Positions 35,161-42,970 of a stretch of DNA of 64,000 nucleotides are shown here, piece after piece. The notes under the pieces are model-generated. The model was not told the DNA's origin. It saw nothing but the letters and a program-made list of their open reading frames with translations, and did no database searches. Each line of letters opens with the position of its first letter. Positions within the stretch are counted from its first letter, which is position 1. Source of the stretch: Mesorhizobium sp. M4B.F.Ca.ET.203.01.1.1 (GTDB taxonomy: Bacteria > Pseudomonadota > Alphaproteobacteria > Rhizobiales > Rhizobiaceae); assembly GCF_004791025.1 (NCBI RefSeq), contig NZ_SRUO01000013.1, forward strand, positions 1 through 64,000. Reading direction: 5' to 3'. The position numbers and the translations under genes are program-made.

Positions 35161-35189
35161 GGCACCTGAGCACGATGGGCTCAGGTGCC
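35161..35189. terminator. Rho-independent-like stem-loop between convergent genes
   Basis: GGCACCTGAGC and GCTCAGGTGCC form an 11-base perfect stem around a 7-base loop. It lies between the convergent GNAT and acyl-CoA ligase genes, and the ligase stop codon (35181-35183) is inside the right arm. No clear U-run on either side, so it may be a bidirectional terminator or an end-protecting hairpin. Confidence 0.6.
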
Positions 35190-36806
35190 GGTATGCGCTT
35201 TCAGCTTGAACCGCTGGATCTTGCCAGTCTGCGTCTTTGGAAGCGCATCGGTGAACTTGATCGAACGCGGATATTTGTAGGGCGCGATGGTGGCTTTGAC
35301 ATGATCCTGCAAGAGGCGTTGCTCCAACTCACCCGGGTCGATCCCGTCGATCAGGACGACATGCGCCTCCACGATCTGCCCACGACCGATGTCCGGGACG
35401 CCGACGACAGCGCATTCCTTGACATGGGGGTGGGAAAGCAAGGCCGCCTCAACTTCGGGACCAGCGATGTTGTAGCCTGAGGAAATTATCATGTCGTCAG
35501 AGCGGGCGGCGAAATGGAAATAGCCCTCCTCATCCCGGAAGAACGAGTCCCCTGTCAGGTTCCAGCCGTCGCGCACATAGTCCTTCTGCCGGGGATCATT
35601 CAGGTAGCGGCAGCCCGTCGGGCCACGGACGGCTAGCCGGCCGGCCTCGCCACGCGGTAACTCGTTCATATCGGCATCCACGATCCGGGCCTCGTAGCCG
35701 GCAACCGGACGCCCGGTCCTGCCCGGCGCGAGATCGTCCAGCCGGTTGGATATGAAGATGTGCAGCATCTCGGTTGCGCCGATGCCGTCCACAATCGGCT
35801 TGCCAGTCCGCTGCACCCAGGCCTCGAACACCGGCGCGGGAAGGGTTTCACCGGCAGAAACCGCGATCCGAAGCGACGAAAGATTGGCCCCTTCGTCGAG
35901 CGCGGCGATCATCGCCCGGTAGGCCGTCGGAGCCGTGAACACGATGGTCGCGCCATATCTCTCGATGATCTCGATCATGTTGGCCGGAGAGGCGTGCTCC
36001 AGCAGCGTCGCCGTGGCGCCGAAGCGGAGCGGGAAGATGGCAAGTCCGCCGAGGCCGAAGGTGAAGGCGATCGGCGGCGAGCCGACGAAAATGTCCTCGG
36101 GCGTGACCTGCAGGACGTCGCGCGCATAACCGTCGGCGATGATCAGCAGGTCCCGATGAAAATGCATCGTCGCCTTTGGCGAGCCGGTGGTGCCCGACGT
36201 GAACCCAAGCAGGGCCACGTCGTCGCGACCGGTCTCCACGGCATCGAATACGACCGGCTTGTCGAGGGCCGCGCGGTCGAGCTCTGCGTCGTGATTGGCC
36301 GTGCCATCGAAGCCGACGACCTGCTTGAGGAAGCGGCTGTCCTTGGCGCAAGCCACCATCTCGTCCATCAGCCGCGTGTCGCATAGCGCAAGCGTGATCT
36401 TGGCCTTGTCCACGATCTGCGACAGTTCGCCTGATCGCAGCATCGGCATGGTGTTGACCACGACCGCGCCTGCCTTGGTAGCGGCCAGCCAGCACGCCAC
36501 CATAGCCGGGTTGTTGGCTGAACGGATCAGCACGCGGTTGCCCGGCCGCAGGCCGTAGTTCTCGACGAGCGCGTGCGCCAGGCGGTTGGTCCAGTCGGAC
36601 AGTTCCTTGTAGGTCCTGCGGCGACCGTTGCCGATCAGCGCTACATGATCGCCGAAGCCGCGCTCGACCTGCCGATCGGTCAGCTCTACCGCGGCATTGA
36701 GATGCTCCGGATAGTCGAACCCATCGAGCGGAAGGTCAGGCCATTGATCGCCGGGCGGAAGATTGTCACGCGCGAACGTATCGACATGTGCAGACCGACC
36801 AAGCAT
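35181..36806 (-). CDS. AMP-forming acyl-CoA ligase (2-aminobenzoate/benzoate-CoA ligase-like)
   Basis: A 541-residue adenylate-forming enzyme. Motifs: LLGFTSGTTGSPKATMHFHR (phosphate loop), GIGATEMLHIF, the DSFFRDEEGYFHFAARSDDM hinge and the catalytic lysine in LPKTQTGKIQRFKL. The region GSPPIAFTFGLGGLAIFPLR is typical of benzoate/2-aminobenzoate-CoA ligases, which activate aromatic acids as CoA thioesters. ATG 36806 follows GGAGG with ideal spacing; a TTG at 36812 is worse. It is the last gene of the aromatic cluster, 154 bases after the permease gene. Confidence 0.88.
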   Translation of the reverse strand: MLGRSAHVDTFARDNLPPGDQWPDLPLDGFDYPEHLNAAVELTDRQVERGFGDHVALIGNGRRRTYKELSDWTNRLAHALVENYGLRPGNRVLIRSANNPAMVACWLAATKAGAVVVNTMPMLRSGELSQIVDKAKITLALCDTRLMDEMVACAKDSRFLKQVVGFDGTANHDAELDRAALDKPVVFDAVETGRDDVALLGFTSGTTGSPKATMHFHRDLLIIADGYARDVLQVTPEDIFVGSPPIAFTFGLGGLAIFPLRFGATATLLEHASPANMIEIIERYGATIVFTAPTAYRAMIAALDEGANLSSLRIAVSAGETLPAPVFEAWVQRTGKPIVDGIGATEMLHIFISNRLDDLAPGRTGRPVAGYEARIVDADMNELPRGEAGRLAVRGPTGCRYLNDPRQKDYVRDGWNLTGDSFFRDEEGYFHFAARSDDMIISSGYNIAGPEVEAALLSHPHVKECAVVGVPDIGRGQIVEAHVVLIDGIDPGELEQRLLQDHVKATIAPYKYPRSIKFTDALPKTQTGKIQRFKLKAHTGT

Positions 36807-36960
36807 TCGCAAACCTCCACCCGTCGTGAAATGTGCAATGGAAACGACCAGCCGACGGTGGCACAGGAGTCCAGTTGTTTAAAGCTTAAAATGTTTGGCG
36901 CTGATATCACTTCCGTTTGCTGGCGGAAGCGCGACCACGCACGCTTCCGCATAGGCAATA

Positions 36961-38394
36961 TCAGGCCTGATTTTCACCCATGCGGGCGAAGCGGGCCGGA
37001 TCTGCCCTCTCCAGTCGCAGCGACAGCCCATATCCGACCACGGCGGCGGCCGGGATCAATGCCGGCAAGATGACCCCTAGCGCGCCGCCGGTGGTGCCGG
37101 TGAGGTCGCCAAAATGCAGAAAGATGTAGACGAACAGGGCCGCCATGATCAGCCCCGACAAGGCAGGCAGGACCACAGTCGACAGCGCCGGCGCGCCAGC
37201 CTGCTTGTTGCGGAAGAAGACGATCACCGAGAGCGAGGTGACGGTCATCATGCCGAGCACGCCGAGCGTGCCGACCTGGCTGATCCAGGTGAACATGTTG
37301 AGCACCGGATCGAGCCCGAGGCCGGCAAAGATCGCCAGCACAATCAGGGCGCCGATCGTCTGCACGACCGAGCCGATGTGGGGGCTCTGGTGATCTGCAT
37401 GGGTGCGCCCGAAGGCGGCGGGCAACAGGCCCTCGCGTCCTGCCACGTAGCTGTATCGGGCGATGTAGTTGTGGAAGGCCGACAACGCGGCAAAGAGGCT
37501 CGATACGAGCAAGATACCGGCAATCGTCGGTATCGGCCCGCCGACATAGCGCCCCGCCAGATCGAAGAAGAGCGCTGATGGATCGCCATAGCCCTGGATG
37601 GTCGGGACCAGTTTGTCGGCACCTATGCCAACGATCATCAGCCAGGTGGTGAACACGAAGAATATGCCGATCATCAGCACCGAAAGATAAGTGGCGCGCG
37701 GAATGGTCCTTTCCGGGTCTCGGGCTTCCTCGGCATAGATCGTGGTTGCCTCGAAGCCGATGAAGGAACCCAGGCAAAACAGGATCGCAGCGGTCAGCGA
37801 ACCCGAAAACATCGCGGCGGGATCGAACACGTTCAGCGCCAGCCCGTGGTCGCCGCCCTTGCCGAGGATGGCAAAGTCGACGATCAGGACAATCAGATAT
37901 TCGAGCGCGACGGCCACGACGAGAACTTTTGCCGACAGGTCCACCTGCCGGTAGCCCAAAATGGCGACCAGGACGACGGCGATCAGGCTCCACCCCCACC
38001 AAGGCAGGACCAGTCCGAGCTCGCTGAAGACCCCGGAGGCGATTCCGCCCAGCAGACCGATCAGTCCGAACTGCATGGCGTTGTAGGCGACCAGGGCCAC
38101 GAGCGCCACGGCGCCGGCGGAGCGCCCGCCGAGACCGCGCGCGGCATAGGCGTAGAAGGCGCCAGCATTGGTGACATGCCGCGACATGGCCACGTAACCG
38201 GCCGAAAAAGCGAGCATCACCAGCGTCACGAAAATGAAGGTCGCTGGAATACCGGCGCCATTGCCAAGCATGAACGCCAGCGGCATCGCGCCGGCCACGC
38301 CGGTCAGGGGAGCTGCTGCCGAGATCACCATGAAGGTCACGGCGATCAGTCCTAGCGAATTCCTGCGAAGTTGATTGCTTCCTGCGGTACTCAT
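36961..38394 (-). CDS. APC-family amino-acid/amine permease
   Basis: A 477-residue membrane protein with about 12 hydrophobic helices. The APC start region (LGLIAVTFMVISAAAPLTGV), the FIGFEATTIYAEEARDPERT consensus loop and IARYSYVAGREGLLP are clear. It should import an amino acid, amine or aromatic substrate by proton coupling. Located between the flavin reductase-LysR fusion and the CoA ligase, so it likely brings in the substrate of this cluster. PuuP-type putrescine permeases belong to this family too. Confidence 0.92.
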   Translation of the reverse strand: MSTAGSNQLRRNSLGLIAVTFMVISAAAPLTGVAGAMPLAFMLGNGAGIPATFIFVTLVMLAFSAGYVAMSRHVTNAGAFYAYAARGLGGRSAGAVALVALVAYNAMQFGLIGLLGGIASGVFSELGLVLPWWGWSLIAVVLVAILGYRQVDLSAKVLVVAVALEYLIVLIVDFAILGKGGDHGLALNVFDPAAMFSGSLTAAILFCLGSFIGFEATTIYAEEARDPERTIPRATYLSVLMIGIFFVFTTWLMIVGIGADKLVPTIQGYGDPSALFFDLAGRYVGGPIPTIAGILLVSSLFAALSAFHNYIARYSYVAGREGLLPAAFGRTHADHQSPHIGSVVQTIGALIVLAIFAGLGLDPVLNMFTWISQVGTLGVLGMMTVTSLSVIVFFRNKQAGAPALSTVVLPALSGLIMAALFVYIFLHFGDLTGTTGGALGVILPALIPAAAVVGYGLSLRLERADPARFARMGENQA

Positions 38395-38485
38395 TTCTGT
38401 CGTTCTCCCTCTCTGTTCCCCATGGCCGATTGACCGGTCCATTGTTTGTTGATGTCTGTTACCGCTCGGCCGTTTCGTCCGGCCG

Positions 38486-39658
38486 TCATCCCTCTCCGTT
38501 GGCGGCATGCCCGAAGGACCGCCGGCATTTGGCCAGAAACTGCCCGACCCATTCGCTGCGGCCGTTGCCGCGTGGCGTGATCGCCACGACCGCCCCTTCC
38601 GGGAAGTCCTCGTCCAGCGGTATGGCGAGGATCTCCTTGCCGTCGGGCGCGGTCCTGGCCTGCGGCGCCTGCGGGACGATCGAATATCCAAGACCCTGCG
38701 CGACCAGGCCGCGCACCATGGCGAAGGAAGGCGACTGGAAGCGGATGTGCGGTTGCAGCCCGCCGCGCTTGAACAGGGTGTCCGTGGCCGAGTGCACCGA
38801 GGGATAATCCAGCAGGATCATGGGCAGTTCAGCCAAATCGCTTAGCCGCAGACTGGATCTGCCGGCCAATGCGTGGCTGGCGTTCAACAGCACATGCGGA
38901 GCCGGAGGGCAGACCAGTTCGGCATCGAGGTCAGCTTCGTTCACCGCCCCGAAAGTGATCGCTGCCTCGATCCTGCCGGCCCGCATCTGCTCGATGAGAT
39001 CGTCATGGTCGGCTTCCAGAAGGCGGATGTCGACATCCGGCTGCTGGCTGGCGAAGCCGGCGACGAGGTCCGGCACGAATTGCGGTCCAAGCGTGATGAA
39101 GAAGCCGATGCTGAGATGGTTCTCCGGGTGTGGCGGTCGATGGTCATCCGGCATGATCGGGATGGCGCGCCGGTAGCCGCGATTGCCGTAGACCAGCGGC
39201 GAGCGCTGCGCCGAAAGGTCGATGGTCTCGGCCTCGCCGATAAAGAGGAAATGGGTTCCCCACATCAGCGCCGTCTTGAGTTCGCAGTCGAGAGAAACGA
39301 CAGCGCCATCGATGATCGGCGCGCCGGTCGCGCCGGGATGCCAAGCGATCGCGCCGAACCGGTCCTGGTTCAAATGCTTGAGGCGGCCGGAGAAGAGATC
39401 CGAGACGAAACTCTGGTTGCCGCTGAGCACGTTGGCGCAGAACCGCCTGTTCTTCTTGATCGCCTCGCATGCGGGGCTGAGGTGATGGACGCTGATCAGC
39501 AATGAAGGCCGGCTGGTGTCGGCGGACACCGACGTCATCGATGAAACGGTCACGCCGAAACGACCTGCCTCGCCGTCCGTGGTCACCACGGTGACGGCGG
39601 CGGCCACGCGGCTCATGCCTTCGATGAAACGGGCGCGCAGATCGGTATCCATGTTCAT
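38486..39658 (-). CDS. Flavin reductase domain fused to a LysR-type effector-binding domain (no DNA-binding domain)
   Basis: A 390-residue two-domain protein. Residues about 5-165 are a flavin-reductase-like split barrel (FIEGMSRVAAAVTVVTTDG, FGVTVSSMTSVSADTSRPSL, FCANVLSGNQ, LDCELKTALMWGTHFLFIGE). Residues about 183-385 are a LysR substrate-binding domain (LSIGFFITLGPQFVPDLVAG, QPDVDIRLLEADHDDLIEQM, MVRGLVAQGLGYSIVP). No helix-turn-helix is present. In the p-hydroxyphenylacetate hydroxylase reductase C1 of Acinetobacter a MarR-like tail similarly gates flavin reduction by substrate. By analogy (inference) this protein may supply reduced flavin only when an aromatic effector is bound. Its ATG abuts the stop of the upstream ligase gene, so the two are coupled. 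Confidence 0.88.
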   Translation of the reverse strand: MNMDTDLRARFIEGMSRVAAAVTVVTTDGEAGRFGVTVSSMTSVSADTSRPSLLISVHHLSPACEAIKKNRRFCANVLSGNQSFVSDLFSGRLKHLNQDRFGAIAWHPGATGAPIIDGAVVSLDCELKTALMWGTHFLFIGEAETIDLSAQRSPLVYGNRGYRRAIPIMPDDHRPPHPENHLSIGFFITLGPQFVPDLVAGFASQQPDVDIRLLEADHDDLIEQMRAGRIEAAITFGAVNEADLDAELVCPPAPHVLLNASHALAGRSSLRLSDLAELPMILLDYPSVHSATDTLFKRGGLQPHIRFQSPSFAMVRGLVAQGLGYSIVPQAPQARTAPDGKEILAIPLDEDFPEGAVVAITPRGNGRSEWVGQFLAKCRRSFGHAANGEG

Positions 39659-40999
39659 TCACCCCAGGTCGAAGAAGCGTTCCAGCTCGACGTCCGGAAC
39701 CTTGCGACGGAACTCGTTGTGCTGGCTTTCGCGAGTGGCCGTGAACGCCTCGACAAAGCGTGCGCCCAGCCAGTCCTTGGCGAAGGCGGAGCCGCGCAGC
39801 CGGTCGATTGCATCCGGCATCGAGCGGGCGAAGTCGCGAGCGGGTTGCTGCGCATAACCCGAGCCGATGGTTTCGGGATCTGGCTCGATCTCACCGATGA
39901 CGCCGGCGACCCCGGCCGCGATGGTTGCGGCGGCCGAGAGGTAGGGATTGGAATCTGCGCCGGGCAGGCGATTTTCCACCCGCAGGGACCCCGCGTCATG
40001 ACCGACGAGGCGAAAGCAGGTGGTACGGTTTTCGAAACCCCATGTCAGGCCAGGCGGCGCGAAAGTGCCGGGGGCGAAACGCCGGTAGCTGTTCACCGTC
40101 GGCTGAAAAACTAGCGTCGCGTCACCGACATAGGCCTGCAGCCCGCCAAGGAAGTGGCGAAAAGTGCGGCTGACGCCGTTCTTCTCCTGCGCGTCCCAGA
40201 ACAGGGACCTGCCTGTCTTGTCCTTCAGGCTGATGTGCAGGTGGATCGACTGGCTATCCGCCTTTTCGTTCCAGCGCGGCATGAAGGTGACCGACCGGCC
40301 CTGCCGCAGCGCCAGCGCGCGGATGAAGTTCTTCAGGAGAACCAGCTGGTCGGCCGGCCCCATGCCCTCGCCGGCGCCGATGCACGCCTCCATGAAACCC
40401 GCGCCGATTTCCTCGTGCATCTTGGCGAGGTCGATCTTCAGCGGCTCGCACATGGCGGCCACGGCCTCGTACCACTCGGTCTGGACGACCTGGTAAAGGA
40501 TCAGGTCGTGGCTTGCATGCGCCGTCGCGGTCTTGAGATTGCGATAGCCCTTCGCCTTCGCGCTCTCCGGCGTCTCGTCGAACAGCGTGTATTCCAGCTC
40601 CATTCCGTATTTCGGCACCAGCCCCGCTTCGCCGGCACGGGCAAGAACGGATTTCAGGATCGCGCGGGGGCATATCTGTGATGAAGCACCGGTGTAGTTC
40701 GACAGCACCAGCAGGTCATGCCCGGCCTTCGACCACGGCAGGCGGCGGACGGAACCGGGATCGAGCTGCAAGGGGTCATCGTGGAAATCACCCTTATCGT
40801 CATTGACGCCAGGAATGATAAGCATCGCATCGGTCGGGTCCAGCGCCAGTTGCGCGGGGGCCATGCCCATGCCGTTCTTGGCAATGCCCTTGAGGCTGTT
40901 GGCCGAGACCATCTGCCCGCGCAGCAGCCCGTTGGTGTCGGTCATCGCGACCGTGGCAAAGCGGCTGGCCGGGTCGGCCATATAATCGTCAAGCGTCAT
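39659..40999 (-). CDS. Glutamine-synthetase-like ligase (gamma-glutamyl-amine ligase type)
   Basis: A 446-residue GS-fold protein: GMELEYTLFDE (metal/glutamate site), GEGMGPADQLVLLKN, SIHLHISL, the NSYRRFAPGTFAP loop and RVENRLPGADSNPYLSAAA. It belongs to the PuuA / gamma-glutamylanilide / gamma-glutamylisopropylamide ligase side of the family rather than true GlnA, and may join glutamate to an amine to mark it for oxidation. It starts inside the end of the TetR gene (11-base overlap, ribosome site AGGTG). The fused reductase follows with no gap. Amine substrate unknown. Confidence 0.85.
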   Translation of the reverse strand: MTLDDYMADPASRFATVAMTDTNGLLRGQMVSANSLKGIAKNGMGMAPAQLALDPTDAMLIIPGVNDDKGDFHDDPLQLDPGSVRRLPWSKAGHDLLVLSNYTGASSQICPRAILKSVLARAGEAGLVPKYGMELEYTLFDETPESAKAKGYRNLKTATAHASHDLILYQVVQTEWYEAVAAMCEPLKIDLAKMHEEIGAGFMEACIGAGEGMGPADQLVLLKNFIRALALRQGRSVTFMPRWNEKADSQSIHLHISLKDKTGRSLFWDAQEKNGVSRTFRHFLGGLQAYVGDATLVFQPTVNSYRRFAPGTFAPPGLTWGFENRTTCFRLVGHDAGSLRVENRLPGADSNPYLSAAATIAAGVAGVIGEIEPDPETIGSGYAQQPARDFARSMPDAIDRLRGSAFAKDWLGARFVEAFTATRESQHNEFRRKVPDVELERFFDLG

Positions 41000-41678
41000 G
41001 TTGCACCTGATTGAGGGAATGGGCGCCGATAAGTCGTGCGAGTTCGGCGAGATCAGTCTCGGGCTGTGTCGAATAGGCCTTGAGGAATACCTTGAGGCCG
41101 TTGTTCAGATAGCGGGCGATCTCGGCGCGCGAGGGCGAGTGGTCCGGCATGTAGAGGGCCTGCGTGCGCGGCGCCGACAGGATCAGGCCCCATAGATCCT
41201 GCGCGGCGAGTTCGGCGTCGTCGAAAGCCAGCCGGCCGCCGCGTCGCTGGCCTTGCAGATAATCCATGATGCCGCGCAGCAGGCGGTCCGGCCCCACCTC
41301 CTGATAGGCGCGGCCGATCTCCGGAAAGCGTTGCACCTCGCCAATGATGAGCCTTGCCAGCGACAGGAGGTCCGGACGCAGCACGGTGTCGGCGTAGTCC
41401 CAGGAAAATTCCAGCAGGTCCGCCACCATGCCGCGATCGGAAGGATGTTCGAAGACCGCCAGCATCTGGTCGCGCTCGCCAAGCATCATGGCCGAGAACA
41501 GCGCTTCCTTGGACTGGAAGTACTGGTAAAGCGTTGGCTTCGACAGGTTCGCCTCGAGAGCGACGGCATCCATGTTGGCGCCGGAATAGCCCATTTCGGA
41601 AAAGACCTTCAGCGCGGCTTCCAGGATGCGCCGCTCGCGCTCGATCTTGTTTTGCTGTCGGCGGGACAAGGCGGTCAT
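40989..41678 (-). CDS. TetR-family transcriptional regulator
   Basis: A 229-residue regulator. The N-terminal HTH is visible: RERRILEAALKVFSEMGYSG then MDAVALEANLSKPTLYQYFQ and SKEALFSAMM (residues about 14-65). The C-terminal part is the ligand/dimer domain. Its start overlaps the alpha/beta hydrolase stop by 4 bases and its end overlaps the ligase start by 11 bases, so it is made with the enzymes it probably controls, giving feedback on the operon. Confidence 0.9.
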   Translation of the reverse strand: MTALSRRQQNKIERERRILEAALKVFSEMGYSGANMDAVALEANLSKPTLYQYFQSKEALFSAMMLGERDQMLAVFEHPSDRGMVADLLEFSWDYADTVLRPDLLSLARLIIGEVQRFPEIGRAYQEVGPDRLLRGIMDYLQGQRRGGRLAFDDAELAAQDLWGLILSAPRTQALYMPDHSPSRAEIARYLNNGLKVFLKAYSTQPETDLAELARLIGAHSLNQVQHDA

Positions 41679-42964
41679 CGCGGCAGTTTCCTCAGGAAGT
41701 CCAGCAGGATGCGGCTGTAGGCTGCGGGCTGCTCGACATTGCAGACATGGCCGGCATCTAGGATGGTCTCGTAGCGGATGTCTGGCCGGGAGGCCTGGTC
41801 GAGCATTCGCCCGGCAACGCTGCGGATCTCCGATGGCGACGCCAGCCGGTCGTGCTCGCCCGTCATCATCAACACCGGCATGGTCAGGCGCGAGAAATCG
41901 AAACCCTCGGAGGGATTCGTGAAGCAGACGAGCGCGTCGAGATAGGTGGCGGACGGGATCGCCGCCATTGACCGGAAAAGCTGTTCCTTCACCGCGTCGG
42001 AGGCGTTCGGCCCCGCCAGCACTTTCACCACCGCGGGAGCGAAATCGGCCGGCGTCTGGCCGGCATCCAGCGGCACCTTGCGGCTGACACGGAAGGTCTC
42101 GCGCTCCTCGAGGCTTGCCTCCGACATGCCGGTGCAGCCACCCGAAAGGACCAGCCCCGCCAGCATCTCCGGGTGGCGCATGGCGAAGGAGGTGGCGATC
42201 CACGAGCCCAGGGAGAGGCCGACCAGCACCAGCCGATCGGCGCCAAGTTCTTCCTTCACGCGCAGGATGTCGTCGCAGTAGTCCTCTACGGTCGACTGCA
42301 TTCGCCCGAGCGCGCTGCCGCCGTAGCCGCGCAAGTCGAGTGCCGCCGCGCGCATCACGCCGCCTGCGGCCGCGAGTTGCGGCAGCCAGTTGCCGCGCGA
42401 GCCGCCGATGCCGTGCAGGAACAGGCAGAGCGGACCGTCGCTGTCCGTCGTCGTTAGCGCGAGGCGAGGCTCGCCATCGATGACTATGTCCCGCGTGGCG
42501 GCAGAGGCGGGCAGGGGCCTTGGCTGCTCCGTCGCGTCGGTAGCGAGCGTTGTCTCCGACAGGGCGGCGATGCCCGCTTCGAAGATCGCCTTCGTGCCCT
42601 CGCAAATCGCCTGCAACCGCGGCGAGGCGGCCTCGACCCGCGCGCTCCAGCGCAGGGTGCTGCCGCCATGATCGCCGGCGCCTATGGCAATGCGGCCGTC
42701 ATAGGATTGCGCGCCGGCAATGCCTTCGAGATGTGTGTAGGCAAGCGTGCGGTCGCTGTCGCTCAGCCAGGTGAGTTGCTCGCGATAGACGGTACCCTCC
42801 CCATGAGCGGTAAAGGCGCGAACCAGGGCGCCTCGCGCGTCGCGCTCGGCGTGGATGGTGGCGATGGCCGGGTGCCATTGTCCGCAGAAGTCCGAAACGA
42901 CGGACCACACCGCCTCCGGCGAGGCAGCTGAGACGCCGACGACCTCGACCGTTTCGCGCGCCAT
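41675..42964 (-). CDS. SRPBCC-domain protein fused to an alpha/beta hydrolase (NicD-like)
   Basis: A 429-residue fusion. Residues about 1-140 look like an SRPBCC/polyketide-cyclase-like domain (EVVGVSAASPEAVWSVVSDF, EGTVYREQLTWL, STLRWSARVEA). Residues about 155-429 are an alpha/beta hydrolase: oxyanion LFLHGIGGSRGNW, nucleophile GLSLGSW (Ser251), acid in MTGEHDRLAS and base histidine in DAGHVCNVEQP. The hydrolase part resembles N-formylmaleamate deformylase NicD, and the NicX-like gene lies two genes upstream. The binding domain could hold the hydrophobic substrate; this fusion is not part of the known NicD design. Function is inferred. Confidence 0.82.
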   Translation of the reverse strand: MARETVEVVGVSAASPEAVWSVVSDFCGQWHPAIATIHAERDARGALVRAFTAHGEGTVYREQLTWLSDSDRTLAYTHLEGIAGAQSYDGRIAIGAGDHGGSTLRWSARVEAASPRLQAICEGTKAIFEAGIAALSETTLATDATEQPRPLPASAATRDIVIDGEPRLALTTTDSDGPLCLFLHGIGGSRGNWLPQLAAAGGVMRAAALDLRGYGGSALGRMQSTVEDYCDDILRVKEELGADRLVLVGLSLGSWIATSFAMRHPEMLAGLVLSGGCTGMSEASLEERETFRVSRKVPLDAGQTPADFAPAVVKVLAGPNASDAVKEQLFRSMAAIPSATYLDALVCFTNPSEGFDFSRLTMPVLMMTGEHDRLASPSEIRSVAGRMLDQASRPDIRYETILDAGHVCNVEQPAAYSRILLDFLRKLPR

Positions 42965-42970
42965 TGGCGT

